Positions 16,750 to 26,035 of a stretch of DNA of 64,000 nt are shown one piece after another. Source of the stretch: Thiobacillus sp. GTDB lineage: Bacteria; Pseudomonadota; Gammaproteobacteria; Burkholderiales; Thiobacillaceae. The notes beneath the pieces are model-generated. The model did not search any database. It was not told where the DNA came from and was given only the letters and a program-made list of their open reading frames with translations. The DNA lies in assembly GCA_018263115.1 (NCBI GenBank), contig JADFDC010000009.1, positions 1 through 64,000 of the forward strand, given 5' to 3'. The position numbers and the translations under genes are program-made. How positions within the stretch are numbered: position 1 is the stretch's first letter; every line of letters begins with the position of its first letter.

Positions 16750-18509
16750 CCACAGCACAACGCGTTGTTGTCGACCCCATTACCCGCATCGAAGGACATC
16801 TGCGTATCGAGGCAGAAACCGACGCGGGAGGAAAAATTACCAATGCCTATTCCGCCGGAACCATGGTGCGCGGCATCGAGATCATCCTGCGCGGCCGCGA
16901 TCCTCGAGATGCCTGGGCGTTCGCGCAACGCATCTGCGGCGTATGCACACTTGTGCACGGCATTGCATCGGTGCGTTCGGTGGAAGATGCCATGCACCGC
17001 GCCATCCCCGATTACAGCATCCCGAAGAATGCGGAGTTGATCCGGAATCTGATGATCGCAGCGCAGTTTGTGCATGACCATGTGATGCATTTTTATCACC
17101 TGCATGCGCTCGACTGGGTCGATGTGGTGTCCGCGTTAAAGGCAGACCCGGCGGCCACCTCGACACTGGCGCAATCGTTGTCGAGTTACCCCAAGTCTTC
17201 GCCGGGTTATTTTTCCGATGTGCAGAAAAAGGTGAAAACCTTTGTTGAACAGGGGCAACTCGGCATTTTCGCCAATGCCTACTGGGGCCACCCCGCCTAC
17301 AAGCTGCCACCGGAAGCCAACCTGATGGCCGTAGCCCATTACCTCGAAGCCTTGGCCTGGCAGCGCGAAGTGGTCAAACTGCACGCCATTTTCGGCGGCA
17401 AGAACCCTCATCCAAATTTCGTGGTGGGGGGCGTGCCTTCTGCCATCTCGGTGCATACCACTGGCGGAGGCCAGGATGCCACCGCCCTCAACATGATAGG
17501 CCTGCAAACCGTGCAGAATGTCATCCGGCAGATGCGCGATTTTGTCGATCAGGTTTATGTGCCCGACACCCTTGCAATCGCCGGCTTTTACAAGGACTGG
17601 AGCGCACAGGGCGAGGGTCTGGGCAACTTCCTGTCATTTGGCGACTTGCCTTCAAAAAATTTTTGGGACACCAGTTCCTATTTCATTCCGCGCGGCGTCA
17701 TTCTCAACCGCGATCTCTCCACCATTCACTCCATCGATCTTGATGCGGACAGCGAGATCCAGGAATTTGTCAGCCACTCCTGGTACAAATACGGCGCTGG
17801 AGATGCCCAAGGCCTGCACCCGTTCAAGGGCGAGACCGAACTCAACTACACGGGCCCCAAGCCACCCTACGAGCATCTGGATGTTGATCAGAAATACTCC
17901 TGGCTCAAGTCGCCGCGCTGGAAAGGCAAGGCCATGGAGGTCGGCCCGCTTGCTCGCGTACTGATGCTTTATGCCAGCGGCAATGCCCAGGCCAAGGAGT
18001 TGGTGGGCTACACGCTGAAGACCCTTGACGTACCCGTTGAGGCGCTGTTCTCCACACTTGGCCGTACCGCGGCCCGCACCCTGGAGACAAAGATTCTGGC
18101 TGATGCCATGCAAGGCTGGTATGACGAGCTTATTGCCAACATCAAGGCGGGTGATGTGCGGACCTTCAACGAAACATACTGGGATCCCTCAACCTGGCCC
18201 AAATCAATGAAAGGCGTGGGTCTGATGGAAGCGCCACGTGGGGGGCTGTCTCACTGGATTGTCATCGAGGACGGCAAGATCGCCAATTACCAGGCGGTGG
18301 TGCCTTCCACCTGGAATGCCGGCCCGCGCGATGCTTCGGGCCAACCGGGCGCCTATGAAGCCGCGCTTCAGCATAACCATGTGCTGCATGATCCCAAACA
18401 GCCTATCGAAATCCTTCGCACCATCCATAGTTTTGATCCCTGCATCGCCTGCGCGGTGCATGTAACCGATCCAAACGGCGAAGAATTGATTAAAGTGAAA
18501 GTGAGATAG
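16746..18509 (+). CDS. hynL: [NiFe]-hydrogenase large subunit, Isp-type (group 1e)
   Basis: 587 residues; carries the Ni-Fe active site that splits or forms H2. The N-terminal L1 motif is RICGVCTLVHG (Cys64/67) and the C-terminal L2 motif is DPCIACAVH (Cys566/569, His572). The 15 residues after His572 (VTDPNGEELIKVKVR) are the peptide removed by the maturation protease, so the precursor form is encoded. RIEGH near residue 14 is also conserved. Length is as expected for group 1. It has no signal of its own and should travel with HynS through Tat. Confidence 0.97.
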   Translation: MTTAQRVVVDPITRIEGHLRIEAETDAGGKITNAYSAGTMVRGIEIILRGRDPRDAWAFAQRICGVCTLVHGIASVRSVEDAMHRAIPDYSIPKNAELIRNLMIAAQFVHDHVMHFYHLHALDWVDVVSALKADPAATSTLAQSLSSYPKSSPGYFSDVQKKVKTFVEQGQLGIFANAYWGHPAYKLPPEANLMAVAHYLEALAWQREVVKLHAIFGGKNPHPNFVVGGVPSAISVHTTGGGQDATALNMIGLQTVQNVIRQMRDFVDQVYVPDTLAIAGFYKDWSAQGEGLGNFLSFGDLPSKNFWDTSSYFIPRGVILNRDLSTIHSIDLDADSEIQEFVSHSWYKYGAGDAQGLHPFKGETELNYTGPKPPYEHLDVDQKYSWLKSPRWKGKAMEVGPLARVLMLYASGNAQAKELVGYTLKTLDVPVEALFSTLGRTAARTLETKILADAMQGWYDELIANIKAGDVRTFNETYWDPSTWPKSMKGVGLMEAPRGGLSHWIVIEDGKIANYQAVVPSTWNAGPRDASGQPGAYEAALQHNHVLHDPKQPIEILRTIHSFDPCIACAVHVTDPNGEELIKVKVR

Positions 18510-18547
18510 GAGCGTTTTCTCCTGGCATATTGGAAAGGAGGCGAGCC

Positions 18548-18787
18548 ATGAAACCAGTGCCCAGAACTTACGCATGGGGCGGCTGGAAAATGCCAATCCT
18601 TCATCCGAATGACGCCGAATATTGTGAGTTTGGCTGCCCAATCTGCACTCGAGCAAGGAAAGGTGTTCCATGGGCAGTCACGGTGCAACGTGTGGAAGAA
18701 ACGATCACAGGCGGCGGTTGCTGGTGGGGCCGGGCAAGAAGGCGGAAATATGGCGTGAAGCCGAATCAACCCATCCCTGCGGAATAA
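18548..18787 (+). CDS. Small Cys-containing protein of the hydrogenase operon, unknown
   Basis: 79 residues from ATG 18548, which is preceded by a strong AAAGGAGG; the ORF-track start would lie on that site. The sequence has YAWGGWKMPILHPNDAEYCEFGCPICTRARKG, a compact C-x3-C-x2-C cluster, and a basic C-terminal half. No signal peptide or membrane segment. It lies 38 nt after hynL and 46 nt before hupE on the same strand. The Cys cluster suggests metal or Fe-S binding, but the spacing does not match rubredoxin or ferredoxin as I know them. Function unknown. Confidence 0.7.
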   Translation: MKPVPRTYAWGGWKMPILHPNDAEYCEFGCPICTRARKGVPWAVTVQRVEETITGGGCWWGRARRRKYGVKPNQPIPAE

Positions 18788-18833
18788 TTGAGTTTGCAAA
18801 TCTCCAGAGCCATTTGAAATGGAAAGGAATGAA

Positions 18834-19412
18834 ATGTTGAAAAAAATAATGGTCGCCCTGTTTTTATTGCTGGCTGCCCCTGCTGCACTTGCCCACGGGC
18901 AAGGTGCTCATGCACATGGCGCAGGTTTGGTTGCTGGCCTGTCGCATCCATTTGGCGGACTGGATCATCTGCTGGCGATGGTGGCCGTGGGTTTGTGGGC
19001 AGCGCAGAAAGGCGGGCGGGCGCTATGGCTGTTGCCGGCCACGTTCGTGAGCATCATGGCGCTGGGTGGCGTCATGGGGGTAAGCGGTGTAGCGCTGCCA
19101 GGGATGGAGATGGGAATCGTGTTGTCGGTGATGGCGTTCGGATTGCTGATTGCGCTGCAATCGCGCTGGTCCCTGCATGTTGCCTGTGTAACAGTAGGGT
19201 TCTTTGCGTTGTTTCATGGCGTCGCGCATGGTGTGGAAATGCCGCTGGCTGCTTCGCCCTGGGGCTATGGCTTTGGCATGATCGCGGCGACTGCGCTGTT
19301 GCATGGCGCTGGCGTGCTTGCCGGGATGAAGTTCCGGCAGGTCATTCTCAGGGTAACCGGGGGCGTGATTTCAATGGCCGGCCTGGGCATGATGCTTCCT
19401 TTGCTGGGATAA
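18834..19412 (+). CDS. hupE: HupE/UreJ family nickel permease
   Basis: 192 residues. A cleavable signal peptide (about 1-18, ending ALA) and a His-rich start HGQGAHAHGAG precede six membrane helices. The family signature HPFGGLDHLLAMVAVGLWA is intact, and FHGVAHGVEMP supplies the second conserved His set. HupE proteins import Ni2+ (or Co2+) for hydrogenase or urease. The start is ATG 18834, with GGAAAGGAA just upstream; the ORF-track start is 15 nt earlier. It closes the hydrogenase operon and lies 13 nt from the first V-ATPase gene. Confidence 0.93.
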   Translation: MLKKIMVALFLLLAAPAALAHGQGAHAHGAGLVAGLSHPFGGLDHLLAMVAVGLWAAQKGGRALWLLPATFVSIMALGGVMGVSGVALPGMEMGIVLSVMAFGLLIALQSRWSLHVACVTVGFFALFHGVAHGVEMPLAASPWGYGFGMIAATALLHGAGVLAGMKFRQVILRVTGGVISMAGLGMMLPLLG

Positions 19413-19425
19413 GGCCGCACCGCAT

Positions 19426-19740
19426 ATGGAAGATGTACTCAAGCGTCTGTTGAACGCCGAGAAACAGGCAGAAAGCAGGGTGGAACAGGCCGATGCGGAG
19501 CGCAAACGAATGATTCAGGAAGCATTGGATCGCGCAAGGGCCATGCAGCTTGAATTCGACAAACAGGTTGAGGCGCGGCGCAAGCCCTTCCTGGCGACCG
19601 CCGAAGATGGCGCGCGCAGGCGCATCGCGGAGCTTGAGGATCTGGCTTCGGCCCGGCAGCGCCAGTTGAGAAATAATGCCGCTGGCAATGAGGAAGCCGC
19701 TGTCCAGGGGGCGCTCAAACTGATTCTGGGAGAAGGCTGA
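19426..19740 (+). CDS. V/A-type ATPase subunit G (H)-like peripheral stalk protein
   Basis: 104 residues, nearly all predicted coiled coil (charged heptads from LLNAEKQAESRVEQADAERKR onward, with few prolines). It fits the G/H subunit that pairs with subunit E in the peripheral stalk of V- and A-type ATPases. It has no membrane segment. It is the first gene of the V-ATPase operon and follows hupE by 13 nt, with no terminator between, so read-through from the hydrogenase operon is likely. Confidence 0.82.
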   Translation: MEDVLKRLLNAEKQAESRVEQADAERKRMIQEALDRARAMQLEFDKQVEARRKPFLATAEDGARRRIAELEDLASARQRQLRNNAAGNEEAAVQGALKLILGEG

Positions 19741-19772
19741 GCGTAGACCGAAATTCGCCAGTAAACGCGACA

Positions 19773-20822
19773 ATGGACAACTATCTGAATGCCCGGGTCA
19801 GCCTGATGGCTTCGCGATTGCTGCGGGAGGACGAACTTCAGGTTCTGGCCGAAGGCTCGGCTGATGAACGAACCGCTCTACTCGAACGCGCGGGACTGTC
19901 CCAGCTTATTGGGGATCTGGAGTCCGGCCGTTATCTGGAACAATCGATTATTCGTGCGCAACTGGCGGATATCCTGATCCTGATGCGCGCAGCGGGTGAC
20001 GCGCGCAACTTCCTGCAATACTGGGCGCTGCGTTTCGAAATCACCAATCTCAAGGCCATTATCCGGGGGAAACTGTCGAAAGCTCCTGTGGCGATGGTGC
20101 GTCAGGAACTCAGCGACATGGGCTTCCTCACCTCGCTGCCTGTCGAAGAGCTGCTTCAAACCGAGGATATTGATGAGCTTTTGAGGCGACTTGAGACCAC
20201 ACCCTATGCGGACATGGTGCGTTTTGCACGGCGGGCATTCGAAGCGCAGCCCCGCCTGTTCGACCTCGACGCCGCGCTGGATCGCCGCTACTACCACGGC
20301 CTGGTGGAACGTGCGCGGCCGCTGGAAGACACGCTCGGCACAAGCTTCCGGAAAATCATGGAATTGCATATCGACCGCATCAACCTGACCTGGCTGCTTC
20401 GTTTCCGCTTCACTTACAAGCTGCCGCCGGCGCAAGTGTATTACCTGCTGATTCCAAGCCACTATCCTCTGTCGTCAGGCGTGCTCAAGGACCTTTCAGT
20501 TCTTGACCGGATGGAGGACATGCTGGAGAGGCTGCCACAGCCCTATCATAACTGGCTGGAAGACGCTCATGGCGTGAATCATGTAGCGGGCATTCTGGAA
20601 GCCCGGTTCGCGGAGCGCGCGCATTCCGTGCTGCGTTCATCCACCCCGGCATTCTCGCGTGCCTTTGCTTACTTGATGCTGCGTGACCGCGATCTGCGGC
20701 GGGTGCGTGCCGCTCTCAAGGGCTGGAGCCTGGGACTGGATACGCAGATTATCAGGCAGGCTTTGGGGCTGGATGGAACTCTCACTTCCGGTGAACAGAC
20801 CCTGCTTCAAGGGGCTCTTTGA
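19773..20822 (+). CDS. atpC: V/A-type ATPase subunit C (AC39/d family)
   Basis: 349 residues, the length and mostly helical composition of the AC39 family. Starts MDNYLNARVSLMASRLL and includes the characteristic central NLTWLLRFRFTYKLPP segment (about residues 208-224). Subunit C is the socket that joins the rotor stalk (D, F) to the proteolipid ring. The stop overlaps the start of subunit I by one base (TGATG). Confidence 0.9.
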   Translation: MDNYLNARVSLMASRLLREDELQVLAEGSADERTALLERAGLSQLIGDLESGRYLEQSIIRAQLADILILMRAAGDARNFLQYWALRFEITNLKAIIRGKLSKAPVAMVRQELSDMGFLTSLPVEELLQTEDIDELLRRLETTPYADMVRFARRAFEAQPRLFDLDAALDRRYYHGLVERARPLEDTLGTSFRKIMELHIDRINLTWLLRFRFTYKLPPAQVYYLLIPSHYPLSSGVLKDLSVLDRMEDMLERLPQPYHNWLEDAHGVNHVAGILEARFAERAHSVLRSSTPAFSRAFAYLMLRDRDLRRVRAALKGWSLGLDTQIIRQALGLDGTLTSGEQTLLQGAL

Positions 20823-22780
20823 TGTTCAAACCCTTGCGCATGCAACATGCCACGCTCTGGGTGCTGAAAAGCGATGCACCCCAGGCAGCGCTTTTGCTGG
20901 CGACTTACGGCATCTTCACGCCGGAAAAAAGCCAGGCATGGGAGCGCGATCTGCCCGAAACGCCTGGCGACCGGTATATGGAGGTCTTTTCGGAAGCGCA
21001 CGCGCGGCTGAATAAAATTCTGGATCACTTCGGTCCCGCGCCTTTAAGTGAGCGGCACACTGAATATGAGGATATGCGCAACCTGCCGGCTGGCCCCGAT
21101 GCGCCCACGCTCGATCAACTGACCGAATGGAATGTCTGGCTTGGAGAGTTGTGGAACACCGCCTCGAATTGCGAGGAGGAAAAGCGGCGAATTGCCGAAG
21201 CGCTTGAACGAAATACAAACCTGCTCAATTCGGTGGCGCATTTCAAGGTGCTTGATATTGATCTGTCATGGCTGGCGCGACCCAAACGCTTTTTGCAGAC
21301 CCGTATCGGTACCGTACCCGAAGCCAATCTGGCGCGTCTGAGAGAAGCCCTGGAGCTGTCCGGTTTCCTGCTGGAGATTTTTGACACCCATCAAGGAAGG
21401 GCTTATGCCGTGGCAGCCGGCCCGATAGGCAGGAATACGGAAATCCGTGGCGCGCTGGATGCCGCGGGCTGGCAGGAAATCACGCTTGAGCCCGAGCTGC
21501 TGGCACACCCGGACATGGCCAGGGAAGGGCTCGAAAAGCAGTCGGATCATCTGCGGCAGGAAGGGTACACCTGCGATGCGCGTCACCGAGCCAAGCTGGG
21601 TGATGTCGACGAAAAGTTGCGCGAAATCAGGCGGGGTATGGCGTTGGCCGAGCCTTACGTGCGGATTTCATCCGAAACCCTTCGTGCGCGTGGCGGGCTT
21701 GCCCTGATTGCCGGATGGATTCCGTTGCGTGATGTCGACCGCATGCGCAAGGCGCTCGATTCGAGGATGGCGGATCGCTATGTTCTGCAACTGCGGCCGC
21801 CATTTCCAGCCGAACGCGACATCGTGCCATCCGCCGTGCGCTATCCGGACTGGCTTGGACCCTTCGCAGATCTTGTCCGTAACTACGGTATTCCCCGCTA
21901 TGGAGAATTCGACCCTACCTGGCTGTTCGCCGTGTCCTTCGCGCTTATGTTCGGCATGATGTTCGGCGATATCGGCCAGGGGCTGGTGATCGCTCTCGGC
22001 GGCTTGCTGCTGCGCGGCAAGGCCCGGCGTTTTCGCAGCCTGTTTGTGATTGCGGGATTGTCCGCAACCACCTTCGGTTTTGCCTACGGCAGCCTGTTTG
22101 GATTTGAAACAGTGATCAAGCCGATGTGGGTATCGCCGCTGCACGACCCGGTGCGCATGCTCATGGCTGCGATATTATGGGGCGTTGGCTTCATTTCCGT
22201 TACCCAGTTGCTGACCATCTACAACCGCCTGGTTTCAGGCAACCTGCCCAAGGCCTTGTTCGATGCGGGTGGACTGGCGGGACTGGTGCTGTACCTGGGT
22301 GCTGCCATCGGCGTTTATCAACTGGCTACGCAAGGCCAGTACGGCCAGGCTGCCGCCTTGGCTTCAATCGCAGGTTTGGGTGCCATCATTATCTGGAACT
22401 GGCTGGAGATACAGGGCGGGTTTGCCGAACGCTTGTTGACGGTCATCATCGAAAGTTTTGAATCCGTGATCGGATTCTTTTCCAATACCCTGTCATTCAT
22501 GCGCGTTGCCGCCTTCTCGATCAATCATGTGGCGCTTGCACTCGCCGTGTTCACTATTGCCGACAGCTTTGGTACGACCGGGCGCACGATCACGATCGTG
22601 ATTGGCAATCTCGTCATACTCGTGCTGGAAGGTGCGATTGTCGCCATACAGGTTTTGCGTCTGGAATACTATGAGGGATTTTCACGCTTCTTCAGTGGAA
22701 GCGGCCGCGCATTCGAGCCGCTGGTGCTGCAAGGAAAAAATGAATCCCAACTGCGCCATAATCAACACAGTAAAACTTGA
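20822..22780 (+). CDS. atpI: V/A-type ATPase subunit I (a subunit)
   Basis: 652 residues. The N-terminal half (about 1-340) is a soluble stalk-linked domain; the C-terminal half holds seven to eight membrane helices, starting FAVSFALMFGMMFGDIGQGL (about 369-388) and including SFMRVAAFSINHVALAL with the conserved membrane Arg that faces the proteolipid carboxylate. The subunit forms the ion half-channels. ATG 20822 was chosen instead of the TTG 3 nt earlier. It is a one-base overlap with subunit C, and 12 nt before subunit K. Confidence 0.93.
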   Translation: MFKPLRMQHATLWVLKSDAPQAALLLATYGIFTPEKSQAWERDLPETPGDRYMEVFSEAHARLNKILDHFGPAPLSERHTEYEDMRNLPAGPDAPTLDQLTEWNVWLGELWNTASNCEEEKRRIAEALERNTNLLNSVAHFKVLDIDLSWLARPKRFLQTRIGTVPEANLARLREALELSGFLLEIFDTHQGRAYAVAAGPIGRNTEIRGALDAAGWQEITLEPELLAHPDMAREGLEKQSDHLRQEGYTCDARHRAKLGDVDEKLREIRRGMALAEPYVRISSETLRARGGLALIAGWIPLRDVDRMRKALDSRMADRYVLQLRPPFPAERDIVPSAVRYPDWLGPFADLVRNYGIPRYGEFDPTWLFAVSFALMFGMMFGDIGQGLVIALGGLLLRGKARRFRSLFVIAGLSATTFGFAYGSLFGFETVIKPMWVSPLHDPVRMLMAAILWGVGFISVTQLLTIYNRLVSGNLPKALFDAGGLAGLVLYLGAAIGVYQLATQGQYGQAAALASIAGLGAIIIWNWLEIQGGFAERLLTVIIESFESVIGFFSNTLSFMRVAAFSINHVALALAVFTIADSFGTTGRTITIVIGNLVILVLEGAIVAIQVLRLEYYEGFSRFFSGSGRAFEPLVLQGKNESQLRHNQHSKT

Positions 22781-22792
22781 ATGGAGAACAAC

Positions 22793-23236
22793 ATGATTTT
22801 TATTGCAGGCATCATGACACTGAGCATCGTCAGCCTGATCGCGCTTGGAGTATATCTGGAGCTGTCCCCAGGCAAGCGGGTTGTTTCGCCGCCGCGTGCG
22901 CGCGGCTGGCTGATGGGAAATTTTGCCGTTTTCGGACTGGCTTTTGTCGGCCTGCTGGCATTGGGCGCGCAGGAAGTCATGGCGGAAACGACGGCTATTG
23001 CAGCCAAGAGCGAAGTAACCCTGGGTATGGGTCTGGCTATAATCGGCATTGGACTGCCAACCGGACTGGCTGCGATTGGCGCTGCACTGGCGCTCGGGCC
23101 AGTCGGTTCCGCTGCGCTGGCGGTGGTTGCGGAAAAACCGGAAATGTTCGGCCGCACGCTGATCTATCTTGGTCTGGCAGAAGGCATTGCGATTTACGGC
23201 CTGGTGATGTCCATCCTGCTGCTCGGGAAAATCTAG
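22793..23236 (+). CDS. atpK: V/A-type ATPase subunit K (proteolipid)
   Basis: 147 residues from ATG 22793, preceded by GGAG with a 7-nt spacing. Upstream ATG 22781 has no ribosome-binding site. Four hydrophobic stretches are seen. The second hairpin (about 78-147) is the true c-type unit: GLAIIGIGLPTGLAAIGAALALG, and a last helix GLAEGIAIYGLVMSILL with the ion-binding Glu. The first hairpin (about 1-60) is not c-like and has no membrane carboxylate, so this may be one c-hairpin with an added N-terminal extension. The coupling ion (H+ or Na+) cannot be decided by eye. Confidence 0.9.
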   Translation: MIFIAGIMTLSIVSLIALGVYLELSPGKRVVSPPRARGWLMGNFAVFGLAFVGLLALGAQEVMAETTAIAAKSEVTLGMGLAIIGIGLPTGLAAIGAALALGPVGSAALAVVAEKPEMFGRTLIYLGLAEGIAIYGLVMSILLLGKI

Positions 23237-23559
23237 TGGCTTCCTCTGCAACGCGCATCATCGCGGCGGGATCGGCTGCATTGATGGACGGCTTCAGGCT
23301 GGCAGGCATCGAAGTCATGTCCAACGCAACTCCAGGCCAACTTGAAACATTGCTCAAGTCGCTGGTCACCGCCAAGGAAAAGGCGCTGGTGCTGGTCGAG
23401 GCGGAACTGCTGAACAATCCGGGCACGTGGCTGCATCGCGTGCAATCAGAAGGCGGGCGGGTGGTGGTCATGCAGGTTCCGTCGCTGGCGCGCGCCGGAG
23501 ATTACCATCCCGAAGTGGACCGCCTGGTTGGCCTGGCCGGACAAAGCGAGGCAGGATGA
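23236..23559 (+). CDS. atpF: V/A-type ATPase subunit F
   Basis: 107 residues, starting at GTG 23236, which overlaps the TAG stop of subunit K; the much longer ORF in the track runs backwards through K in another frame and is not real. It has the Rossmann-like fold of subunit F (DGFRLAGIEV, then ALVLVEAEL and VVVMQVPS) and ends before the E start in an ATGA overlap. Subunit F belongs to the central rotor with D. Confidence 0.85.
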   Translation: MASSATRIIAAGSAALMDGFRLAGIEVMSNATPGQLETLLKSLVTAKEKALVLVEAELLNNPGTWLHRVQSEGGRVVVMQVPSLARAGDYHPEVDRLVGLAGQSEAG

Positions 23560-24197
23560 GCCAGCATACGGAAAAACTCGAAGGTCTGCTCCAGGCGCAA
23601 GCCATGGACCTGGCGGAGCGGCATCTGGAAAAGGGACGCCAGACCAGCGAACAAATCATCCGAGACGTGCAGGTCAGATTGCGGCAGCTTGAAGATGGCG
23701 AAGAACTGCGTTTCCAGCTGGAAGCGGAACATCTCTGCCGCCAGATCATGCAGACTGCGAGGCTGCGCATTGATGCCGAGATTGACCGCTTGCGCTGGGC
23801 GCTGACGCTGGGCGTGCTGGCTGAAGTGCGGACGAGGTTGCAGAAAATCGCGAATGAGCCCGACCGGTATCGCAATGTGCTGGTGCGTTACCTGGCTGAA
23901 GCGGCGCGGGCCATTCCCAATGGAAAACTGATAGCGGAATTAAGTCCGCGCGACATTGAGTGGATACGGCCGGACTGGGAGGCATTGGTGAAACAGTCTG
24001 TGCCTGGGCGCCAGGTTGAACTGGCGGCTTTGTCCGATCACACCCACGGCGGCATGCGTGTGAGCAATGAAGACGGCAGCCAGCGCTTCGACAATACGTT
24101 TGAAGGGCGGCTTGACCGGATGGAAAACGAATTGCTTGGCACGGTCATGGACAAGCTGTTCCCGTCAACACATGAGAATGAATCGGCAGCGACATGA
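23556..24197 (+). CDS. atpE: V/A-type ATPase subunit E
   Basis: 213 residues from ATG 23556 (the track start is 43 codons too early, within subunit F). It has a long N-terminal helix of coiled-coil type (about 1-70) and a globular C-terminal part that includes LDRMENELLGTVMDKLFP near the end. Subunit E forms the peripheral stalk with G. ATGA overlaps on both sides join it to F and A. Confidence 0.88.
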   Translation: MSQHTEKLEGLLQAQAMDLAERHLEKGRQTSEQIIRDVQVRLRQLEDGEELRFQLEAEHLCRQIMQTARLRIDAEIDRLRWALTLGVLAEVRTRLQKIANEPDRYRNVLVRYLAEAARAIPNGKLIAELSPRDIEWIRPDWEALVKQSVPGRQVELAALSDHTHGGMRVSNEDGSQRFDNTFEGRLDRMENELLGTVMDKLFPSTHENESAAT

Positions 24198-26035
24198 GCA
24201 ACGCAGGCACCATCCTCGACATACAGGGCCCCATCGTCACAGCGCGCCTGCCTGCCGCGCGCACCGGCGAACAGGTGAAGCTGGGCGCGCTGGGTTTGAT
24301 GGGCGAGGTCATTGCCCGCGATGAAGACTGTGCCGTGGTGCAGGTGTATGAAAACACCGAAGGCCTGCGGCCGGGCGAACCCGCGGTTGCCATGGGCCAG
24401 CCATTGTCGGTTGAACTCGGTCCCGGCCTGCTGGGCGGGATATTTGATGGCCTCCAGCGGCCGCTGGAAGCGATGCTGGCCCTGACCGGTGAGCGCATCG
24501 AGCGAGGCCTGATGATTCCCGCGCTGGCGCGCGACAAACGCTGGGCGTTTGCGCCGGCGGAAAACCTGCACATCGGCGAACAGATCAAGGGCGGGGCCAT
24601 TCTGGGCAGCGTACCGGAAAACCCGAGCATGGCCCACCGTATCCTGATCCCGCCCGGCATCTCAGGAGAACTGATTGATTTGGTGCAGGCTGGCGATTAC
24701 ACCGTGGATGACGTGATTGCACGTGTGCGTGATGCGCAGGGTCAGATTCACAAACTGCGGCTGGCCAGTTATTGGCCCGTACGTAAGCCCAGGCCGTTTC
24801 AGGGACGCGACCATGCCATTCAGCCCCTGATTACAGGCCAGCGCATCATGGATACCTTTTTCCCATTGCTGAAGGGCGGGAAGGGCGCGATACCGGGGCC
24901 ATTTGGCGCGGGCAAGACGGTTTTGCAGCAACAGATTGCACGCTGGTCGGATGCACACATTGTCATCTACGTGGGTTGCGGCGAACGCGGTAACGAATTG
25001 ACCGACGTGCTGGACAGCTTTCCCAAACTGACCGACCCGCGATCCGGCCGTCCGCTCATGGAACGCACGCTGCTGGTGGCCAATACTTCCAATATGCCGG
25101 TGGTGGCGCGCGAAGTGTCGGTGTATGTGGGCATGACCATCGCCGAATATTTCCGCGACCAGGGACTGGACGTGGTCATGGTCGCGGACTCCACCAGCCG
25201 ATGGGCCGAAGCCTTGCGCGAAGTTGCAGGCCGGCTGGGCCAGATGCCGGTGGAAGAAGGCTACCCGGCTTATCTCGGTTCCACGCTGGCCGCTTTCTAT
25301 GAGCGCGCCGGACGTGTGGAAACACTGAACGGCGATCATGGTTCCGTCACGCTGATCGGCGCGGTTTCGCCCCCCGGGGGCGATTTTTCCGAACCCGTCA
25401 CCAGCCATACCAAGGACATCATTCAAACCTTCTGGGCGCTTTCTAAAGACCTGGCCGATGCGCGCCATTACCCGGCGGTGGACTGGCTGGAGAGTTTCTC
25501 GCTGTTCGTGGATACGGCTGCGCGCTGGTGGCACGAAAATGTCGACGAAGACTGGCTGCTGCTGCGCAACAGGGCGCTGCGTTTGCTGACCGAAGCGGAA
25601 GAACTGAATCGCATCGTCAATCTGGTGGGTGTCGAAGCGTTGTCCGGCCAGCAGCGCTGGACGCTGGAATCCGCCAAACTGATCCGCGAAGGCCTGTTGC
25701 AGCAAAGCGCGCTGGAACCCAAGGACAGTTTCTGCTCGCCGCAGAAACAATTCATGTTGCTGAAACTGATGCTCGATATCCATGCGCGCGGCGCGGACAT
25801 GTTGACCCTCGGCATGCCCGTTCGCGAATTGCTTCGGCTGCCGCTGCTGGCCGAAGCGCGGCGCTGGAAGATCACATTTTCCAGCGATGAGATGAAGTCG
25901 CTGGAACAGGAAGCCGTGAAGATTGTGCCTGTCTTCGATGCGCTGCGGGCGGAGTATGCCAGCCCATCCGCGAGCAAGGATCAGGCGGAAGATGAATTCA
26001 GGGCGCAGATATCGATGGGGACAGGTACGCCATGA
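24194..26035 (+). CDS. atpA: V/A-type ATPase catalytic subunit A
   Basis: 613 residues. The N-terminal beta-barrel, the A-specific non-homologous insertion and the P-loop [12 protein letters not shown] (about 236-247) are in order; [18 protein letters not shown] and [21 protein letters not shown] are the conserved catalytic-core motifs. It hydrolyses or synthesises ATP in the A3B3 head. It overlaps the B gene by 4 nt (ATGA). Confidence 0.97.
   Translation: MSNAGTILDIQGPIVTARLPAARTGEQVKLGALGLMGEVIARDEDCAVVQVYENTEGLRPGEPAVAMGQPLSVELGPGLLGGIFDGLQRPLEAMLALTGERIERGLMIPALARDKRWAFAPAENLHIGEQIKGGAILGSVPENPSMAHRILIPPGISGELIDLVQAGDYTVDDVIARVRDAQGQIHKLRLASYWPVRKPRPFQGRDHAIQPLITGQRIMDTFFPLLKGGKGAIPGPFGAGKTVLQQQIARWSDAHIVIYVGCGERGNELTDVLDSFPKLTDPRSGRPLMERTLLVANTSNMPVVAREVSVYVGMTIAEYFRDQGLDVVMVADSTSRWAEALREVAGRLGQMPVEEGYPAYLGSTLAAFYERAGRVETLNGDHGSVTLIGAVSPPGGDFSEPVTSHTKDIIQTFWALSKDLADARHYPAVDWLESFSLFVDTAARWWHENVDEDWLLLRNRALRLLTEAEELNRIVNLVGVEALSGQQRWTLESAKLIREGLLQQSALEPKDSFCSPQKQFMLLKLMLDIHARGADMLTLGMPVRELLRLPLLAEARRWKITFSSDEMKSLEQEAVKIVPVFDALRAEYASPSASKDQAEDEFRAQISMGTGTP

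Noticed and set aside
22777-23559. 260-residue ORF covering V-ATPase K and F
   Set aside because: Only the part from 23236 is subunit F; the rest is the wrong frame of subunit K.
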